DNA from: CAZUMJ01 sp964621605
GTDB lineage: Bacteria > Actinomycetota > Acidimicrobiia > Acidimicrobiales > Iamiaceae
Assembly (NCBI GenBank): GCA_964621605.1
Contig: CAZUMJ010000065.1
Coordinates: 1 to 8,221, forward strand
Reading direction: 5' to 3'
Length of the DNA: 8,221 nt
Shown here: positions 4,911-8,221 of the stretch, piece by piece
Layout: each line of letters starts with the position of its first letter
Position numbering within the stretch: the first letter of the stretch is position 1
The notes under the pieces: generated by a model
What the model saw: the letters and a program-made list of their open reading frames with translations, nothing else
Databases searched by the model: none
What the model was told of the DNA's origin: nothing
Position numbers and translations under genes: made by a program

Positions 4911-5399
4911 ATGCCCAGCTTCGACGTCGTCTCGGAAGTGGACCTCCAAGAGGTGCGCAACGCGGTGGACCAGGTCTCCCGCGAGGTCGCGAACCGCTTC
5001 GACTTCAAGAACACCAACGCCTCGATCGAGCTCAACGACCACGAGATCAAGCTCCACGCCAACACGCCGGACCGCCTCGGCGCCCTCCGCCAGGTGCTGG
5101 AAGAGAAGCTCGTGAAGCGGAAGGTGTCGCTGAAAGCCGTCGACTACGGCAAGGTCGAGGAAGCCTCCGGTGGCACCGCCCGCCAGCTCGTCACCCTCAA
5201 CGCCGGCATCTCGTCGGACAAGGCACGAGAGCTCAACAAGTTCATCAAGACGCTGCCCCTGAAGGGCATCCAGTCGCAGACCCAGGGCGACCAGCTACGC
5301 GTCACGGGCAAGAAGCGCGACGACCTGCAAGAGGTCATCACGGCGCTGCGCGAGGGCGACTTCGGCGTACCGCTGCAGTTCGAGAACTTCCGCGACTGA
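4911..5399 (+). CDS. yajQ: YajQ family cyclic-di-GMP/nucleotide-binding protein
   Basis: A 162-aa cytoplasmic protein matching the YajQ (UPF0234) family from end to end. It begins MPSFDVVSEVDLQEVRNAVD and has the conserved blocks SREVANRFDFK (23-33), a central KAVDYGKVEEASG, KKRDDLQEVI near the end, and the typical C-terminus DFGVPLQFENFRD. YajQ proteins contain two RRM-like folds. Family members bind cyclic di-GMP (shown for Xanthomonas and Pseudomonas homologues, where they act with a transcription factor) and have been reported to bind nucleic acid. The ATG has no Shine-Dalgarno sequence but has TACCCT 6 nt upstream, suggesting a leaderless mRNA. Only 14 nt separate its stop from that of the convergent htpX gene. 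tRNA-Tyr is divergent on the other side. Signalling partners are not in the window. Confidence 0.95.
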   Translation: MPSFDVVSEVDLQEVRNAVDQVSREVANRFDFKNTNASIELNDHEIKLHANTPDRLGALRQVLEEKLVKRKVSLKAVDYGKVEEASGGTARQLVTLNAGISSDKARELNKFIKTLPLKGIQSQTQGDQLRVTGKKRDDLQEVITALREGDFGVPLQFENFRD

Positions 5400-5413
5400 C
5401 CGCGACGCGGGCG

Positions 5414-6265
5414 CTAGAAGCGCTGCGACCGCAGCCGCGCCACGCGCTCCTCGGTGGGCGGGTGCGTACGGAAGAGGTTGGCGAAGCTGGCCTGCCGCCC
5501 CGTGAGCGGGTTCACGATGTAGGCGGTCGCCTGCGCCGGGTCGATGTCCATCGGGACGCGCTGCGCGTACCCCTCGATCTTCTCGAGCGCCCGTGCCAGC
5601 GGCTCACCCGTGCCGAGCAGCTCGGCTCCGGAGCGGTCGGCCTCGAACTCGCGGCTGCGCGTGAGCGCCATCTGGAGCAACATCGCGGCGAGCGGCGCCA
5701 GGATCGCCATGGCGAGCATGCCGACGATGCCACCGCCGCCGTCTCGGTCGCGGCTCCCGCCACCGAAGAACATGCCCCCCCACATCGCCATGCGGGCAAG
5801 GAACGTGATGCCCATCGCCACTGCGGCGGCGACCGAACCGATGAGGATGTCGCGGTTGCCGACGTGGCTCAGCTCGTGCGCCAGCACCCCACGAAGCTCG
5901 TCCCACGACAGGACCTGCAGGATGCCCTCGGTGACCGCCACCGCCGCGTGGTTCGGGTTGCGGCCCGTCGCGAACGCGTTCGGTTGCATCTCCGGGCTGA
6001 CGTAGAGCTTGGGCATGGGCATGTCGGCCCGTGCGGCGAGGTCGCGCACCACCGCGTAGTACTGCGGCATCTCGGCTTCGGTGACCGGTCGCGCTCGGGC
6101 GGCCTTGATGGCGAGCTTGTCGCTGAACCAGTACGAGCCACCGACGAACACGAGGCCGATGCCGAGCCCGATGACGGCCCCTCCCCGACCCCAGATGCCC
6201 CCGATGCCGATCATCAGGCCACCCATGGCGGCCAGCAGGACGACGGTCTTCAGGTTGTTCTTCAC
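5414..6265 (-). CDS. htpX: HtpX-like M48 zinc metalloprotease, integral membrane
   Basis: A 283-aa membrane protease that degrades damaged or misfolded membrane proteins, alongside FtsH in well-studied bacteria. It has N-terminal hydrophobic segments (about 6-25 and 29-47) and the active site HELSH (130-134: zinc ligands His130 and His134, catalytic Glu131). Two more hydrophobic segments follow (about 140-160 and 181-203), split by a glycine-rich loop. SRSREFEAD (residues 202-210 in TRSREFEAD) carries the third zinc ligand, probably Glu206. The length is normal for HtpX. The GTG at 6265-6263 is the start, giving MKNNLKTVVLL; AGGAG lies 6 nt upstream, while the frame is open further upstream without homology. 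A -10 box TAGCCT (6306-6301) gives a leader of about 28 nt, and a perfect palindrome sits just upstream of that box. Confidence 0.95.
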   Translation of the reverse strand: MKNNLKTVVLLAAMGGLMIGIGGIWGRGGAVIGLGIGLVFVGGSYWFSDKLAIKAARARPVTEAEMPQYYAVVRDLAARADMPMPKLYVSPEMQPNAFATGRNPNHAAVAVTEGILQVLSWDELRGVLAHELSHVGNRDILIGSVAAAVAMGITFLARMAMWGGMFFGGGSRDRDGGGGIVGMLAMAILAPLAAMLLQMALTRSREFEADRSGAELLGTGEPLARALEKIEGYAQRVPMDIDPAQATAYIVNPLTGRQASFANLFRTHPPTEERVARLRSQRF

Positions 6266-6300
6266 GGGGAGCTCCTCGCAGGCGGGGGGCGACACCACCA

Positions 6301-6306
6301 GGCTAT
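6301..6306 (-). promoter_or_regulatory. -10 box of htpX
   Basis: Minus-strand TAGCCT (6306-6301), about 36 nt from the GTG start. The transcript would start near 6293 and include the AGGAG site at 6276-6272. No clear -35 at the standard spacing. Confidence 0.45.
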
Positions 6307-6314
6307 CGGGCTCT

Positions 6315-6324
6315 CCGATCGGAC
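6315..6324. promoter_or_regulatory. Palindrome inside the htpX promoter spacer
   Basis: TCCGATCGGA is a perfect 10-bp palindrome located 8 bp upstream of the htpX -10 box, where a repressor or an activator could act on the promoter. A second perfect palindrome, GGAGCATGCTCC, lies at 6343-6354. Both are short enough to occur by chance. Confidence 0.3.
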
Positions 6325-6430
6325 CGTCTCGCAACGACCTTGGAGCATGCTCCGGGTTTCCTGTACGCCGGCTGAGCGCGCGCCTGCCGACCACACCGCA
6401 CCCCGTGGGTGACCGGACCGCTGTGGTCGC

Positions 6431-6443
6431 CGACGTCACGTCG
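6431..6443 (+). promoter_or_regulatory. Inverted repeat at the -35 region of the serine hydrolase
   Basis: CGACG-TCA-CGTCG, perfect 5-bp arms around 3 nt. It covers the position (6432-6437) where a -35 box would be, 17 nt from the TACCCT box at 6455. Operator role is inferred only. Confidence 0.3.
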
Positions 6444-6454
6444 TCAGCCCGCAC

Positions 6455-6460
6455 TACCCT
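6455..6460 (+). promoter_or_regulatory. -10 box placed for a leaderless serine hydrolase transcript
   Basis: TACCCT ends 7 nt before the ATG at 6468 and there is no Shine-Dalgarno sequence (CGCCGCG intervenes). It has the same hexamer and nearly the same spacing as yajQ and the HAD gene. Confidence 0.55.
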
Positions 6461-6467
6461 CGCCGCG

Positions 6468-7628
6468 ATGTCCGGCACCCACCCCGACCACACGACCACG
6501 ACGGCCCAGGTCGATCCGGCTGCCGTCGGCGCCCTGCTCAGCCGGGCACGCCGCGAGGTTGACGAGGGTCTGCTCCCCGCATGCCAGATCGCCGTCGCGT
6601 ACCGGGGTGAGGTCGTGGTCGACGCCACCTTCGGCGCACCTGAGGCAACCCGGTTCGTGCCGTTCTCTGCCACCAAGGTGCTCACCGCGGCCGCCATCTG
6701 GCGGCTCATCGCCGAGGCAGGGCTGGACGTGGCGCAGCCTGTCGCCACGTACGTGCCGGCCTTCGCGGCGAACGGGAAGGAGGCGGTGACCGTCGAACAC
6801 GTGCTGCTGCACACCAGCGGCTTCCCGATGGCGCCGATCGAACCGAGGGAGTGGCGCACCCGCGAGGCCCGCCTCGCGGCCTTCGAGGGATGGCGACTCG
6901 AACACGCGCCCGGCGAACGCTTCGTCTACCACCCGATCTCGGCGCACTTCGTGCTCTGCGAGATCGTGGAGACGCTCACCGGCGAGCCGTACGTCGACGC
7001 GCTGCACCGTCTGGTGACCCAACCGCTCGGCATCCCGCGCCTGCTCGGCATCCCGATCGACCAGCAGGCCGACATCGCGGACGTCGTCGGCGTCGGGGAC
7101 GAAGCGACCGCGGACGAGCTGGCGGAGCTCTACGGCGATGCGGCGGCAACGGTCGCGGCGATCCCCCGCGACTTCGTGAACGCGCTGCTCATGGCGTTGA
7201 ACCACCCGAAAGCACGCGCCGTGGGCGTCCCCGGCGGGGGTGGCATCGTGCGCGCCGCCGACCTGGCCCTCGTCTACCAAGCGCTGCTGCACAACACGCA
7301 CGAGCTGTGGGACCCGTCGGTCCTCGCCGATGCCACAGGACGGGTGCGCAACACCCTCCCAGACCCGCTCGGCGTGCCCGCCAACCGCAGCCTCGGTCTG
7401 ATGATGGCCGGCGACGACGGCTTCGCGGCCCGACGCGGCTTCGGCACGCGCGCGTCGGCGAAGGCGTTCGGACACGACGGAGCCGGCGGGCAGCTCGCGT
7501 TCGCCGACCCCGCGTCGGGCCTCTCGTGCTGCTATGTGACCAACGGACTCGACCGCAACCTGCTGCGGGAACATCGGCGCACGGTCGACATCGCGAATGC
7601 GGTGCACGCGCTCGTCACGACCCGCTGA
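6468..7628 (+). CDS. Class C beta-lactamase-like serine hydrolase (family VIII esterase type)
   Basis: A 386-aa protein of the penicillin-binding-protein/beta-lactamase fold. It carries the S-x-x-K motif SATK (67-70; nucleophile Ser67, base Lys70) and HTSGFP (115-120). The second-motif tyrosine occurs as YHP (Tyr154) in RFVYHPISAHFVL rather than the strict YxN. A C-terminal GHDG (335-338) stands where beta-lactamases have KTG. GGGGIVRAADLALVYQALL (257-275) is typical of the family. Homologues act as esterases, peptidases or lactonases more often than as true beta-lactamases. No signal peptide is visible, so it is probably cytoplasmic, which also argues against a resistance role. The ATG at 6468 is supported by TACCCT 7 nt upstream. 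The divergent htpX is 202 nt away, and the convergent HAD gene ends 24 nt downstream. Substrate unknown. Confidence 0.85.
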   Translation: MSGTHPDHTTTTAQVDPAAVGALLSRARREVDEGLLPACQIAVAYRGEVVVDATFGAPEATRFVPFSATKVLTAAAIWRLIAEAGLDVAQPVATYVPAFAANGKEAVTVEHVLLHTSGFPMAPIEPREWRTREARLAAFEGWRLEHAPGERFVYHPISAHFVLCEIVETLTGEPYVDALHRLVTQPLGIPRLLGIPIDQQADIADVVGVGDEATADELAELYGDAAATVAAIPRDFVNALLMALNHPKARAVGVPGGGGIVRAADLALVYQALLHNTHELWDPSVLADATGRVRNTLPDPLGVPANRSLGLMMAGDDGFAARRGFGTRASAKAFGHDGAGGQLAFADPASGLSCCYVTNGLDRNLLREHRRTVDIANAVHALVTTR

Positions 7629-7652
7629 GCCAGGAGGTTCGCGGGGTCGGGG

Positions 7653-8138
7653 TCAGTCGTAGTACCCCGAGTGGATGTAGACGCACGGCACGCCCTCGCG
7701 ACGGAACATCTCCACGTTGCGGAGGTCGTCCTCGAACGCCAGGCGCAGGTCGAACCCACGCCCCCGCAGCTCATCCGCGCTGCGGCGCTTGTAGCCCTCG
7801 GACGACCCGAAGTCGCCGTGGTCGCGCATGATGAGGACGTCCCACCGCAGCTGGAAGCGCTCCAACCAGCCCAGCGTCTGCGGCTGCACCCTGATGGGCC
7901 GCGCGGTGAGCAGCACGACCTGCAGGTCGGGGTGCAGGGCGTGGAGGAGCTGCGCGGTGTCGTCGATGAGCGGGTCTTCGCCGCACGCCTCGAAGAACCC
8001 GTCCCAGTCGCGCCAGCGACGCTCGAGGAAGTGCTGCCGTCCGGCCGCGTCCGACAACACGCCGTCCATGTCGAACACCACCGCCTGGCCCGGCTCGACC
8101 ACGCCAGCGCGCCACGTCCAGTTGGGGGGCGTGTTCAT
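7653..8138 (-). CDS. HAD-superfamily phosphatase, polynucleotide 3'-phosphatase-like
   Basis: A 161-aa single-domain HAD hydrolase with all four motifs: DMDGVL (23-28; nucleophile Asp23 and acid/base Asp25), LLTARP with Thr78, Lys117 in GYKRRSADEL, and AFEDD (134-138). The pattern TxRP, then WLxxFxLRWDxLIMRxxGDF, a YK and a late acidic DD, resembles the phosphatase domain of T4-type polynucleotide kinase/phosphatase. Here it stands alone, without a kinase. It could remove 3'-phosphates from nucleic acid or act on small phosphates. The start is the ATG at 8138-8136, with TACCCT on the minus strand 7 nt upstream and no ribosome site. An upstream in-frame ATG at 8189 would add 17 residues without homology. 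The end YIHSGYYD is family-like. It is convergent with the serine hydrolase. Confidence 0.85.
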   Translation of the reverse strand: MNTPPNWTWRAGVVEPGQAVVFDMDGVLSDAAGRQHFLERRWRDWDGFFEACGEDPLIDDTAQLLHALHPDLQVVLLTARPIRVQPQTLGWLERFQLRWDVLIMRDHGDFGSSEGYKRRSADELRGRGFDLRLAFEDDLRNVEMFRREGVPCVYIHSGYYD

Positions 8139-8145
8139 GCGGTGC

Positions 8146-8151
8146 AGGGTA
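8146..8151 (-). promoter_or_regulatory. -10 box placed for a leaderless HAD phosphatase transcript
   Basis: Minus-strand TACCCT (8151-8146) ends 7 nt before the ATG at 8138. No Shine-Dalgarno sequence lies between. A perfect -35-like TTGACG occurs at 8189-8184, but 32 nt away, too far to pair with this box. Confidence 0.5.
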
Positions 8152-8221
8152 GAGGGCAGCGGGTGACGGACGCTCCTATGGATCGTCAAGTAGGTGAGGG
8201 TGGGTTCTCGAGCTGTTTGAA
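8152..8221. other. Non-coding right edge of the window
   Basis: After the HAD promoter the sequence is visibly less GC-rich (8171-8221) and shows no reading frame I can support, no tRNA and no clear repeat. It may be the start of an intergenic region or of an element continuing beyond the window. Confidence 0.3.

Noticed and set aside
6444..7607. A 387-codon minus-strand open frame opposite the serine hydrolase
   Set aside because: The plus strand has SxxK, HTSG and other family motifs. The minus frame has none.
6468..7628. Antibiotic-resistance beta-lactamase
   Set aside because: No signal peptide, and the YxN and KTG motifs are altered. It fits the esterase-like serine hydrolases better.
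8184..8189. TTGACG on the minus strand as -35 of the HAD gene
   Set aside because: It lies 32 nt from the TACCCT box. The allowed spacing is about 16-19 nt.
8171..8221. End of an insertion sequence at the right edge
   Set aside because: The base composition drops, but no terminal inverted repeat, target duplication or transposase frame can be seen in the few bases available.

Overview
The window is very GC-rich, with coding strongly biased to C or G at third positions. It looks like chromosomal DNA of a high-GC actinobacterium. Pointers are the GC bias, TAnnnT-type -10 boxes placed for leaderless mRNAs, a YajQ gene close to an HtpX gene, and a tRNA-Thr/tRNA-Met/tuf block. A deep lineage such as Acidimicrobiia is plausible, but I cannot prove it from this sequence alone. 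I see no phage, plasmid, CRISPR or transposase gene; this is mostly core or lightly accessory chromosome.

Layout. (1) Bases 1-291, minus strand: tRNA-Thr(GGT), tRNA-Met(CAT) and the start of tuf (EF-Tu, cut by the window edge), apparently one operon. (2) Bases 494-4130, plus strand: a membrane-anchored ABC/SMC-like ATPase with a degenerate P-loop, a phosphinothricin-type GNAT acetyltransferase, and an AMP-forming acyl-CoA ligase with a recognisable promoter and operator-like inverted repeat. (3) Bases 4125-4230: a 20-bp tandem repeat that begins exactly on the last codon and stop of the ligase. (4) Bases 4246-4835, minus strand: tRNA-Tyr(GTA), a strong hairpin, then a small SnoaL-like protein that seems to depend on the tRNA promoter. 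(5) Bases 4911-5399, plus: YajQ family nucleotide-binding protein. (6) Bases 5414-6265, minus: HtpX membrane metalloprotease. (7) Bases 6468-7628, plus: class C beta-lactamase-like serine hydrolase. (8) Bases 7653-8138, minus: HAD phosphatase resembling the 3'-phosphatase half of polynucleotide kinase/phosphatase.

How it fits together. The genes do not form one pathway. The tRNA/tuf block serves translation; YajQ and HtpX are nucleotide-signal and membrane-quality-control proteins; the ligase, acetyltransferase, SnoaL protein and serine hydrolase are small-molecule enzymes with no proven link. The most coherent signal is regulatory. Four starts (1888, 4911, 6468, 8138) have a TACCCT or TACCGT box ending 6-8 nt before the start codon and no Shine-Dalgarno sequence. 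The genes with a leader (tuf, the ATPase, the ligase, SnoaL, htpX) have purine-rich ribosome sites.

The best candidates for something undescribed are the ATPase with a transmembrane hairpin where a coiled coil would be and a broken Walker A, the stop-codon tandem repeat, and the tRNA-Tyr/mRNA co-transcript.
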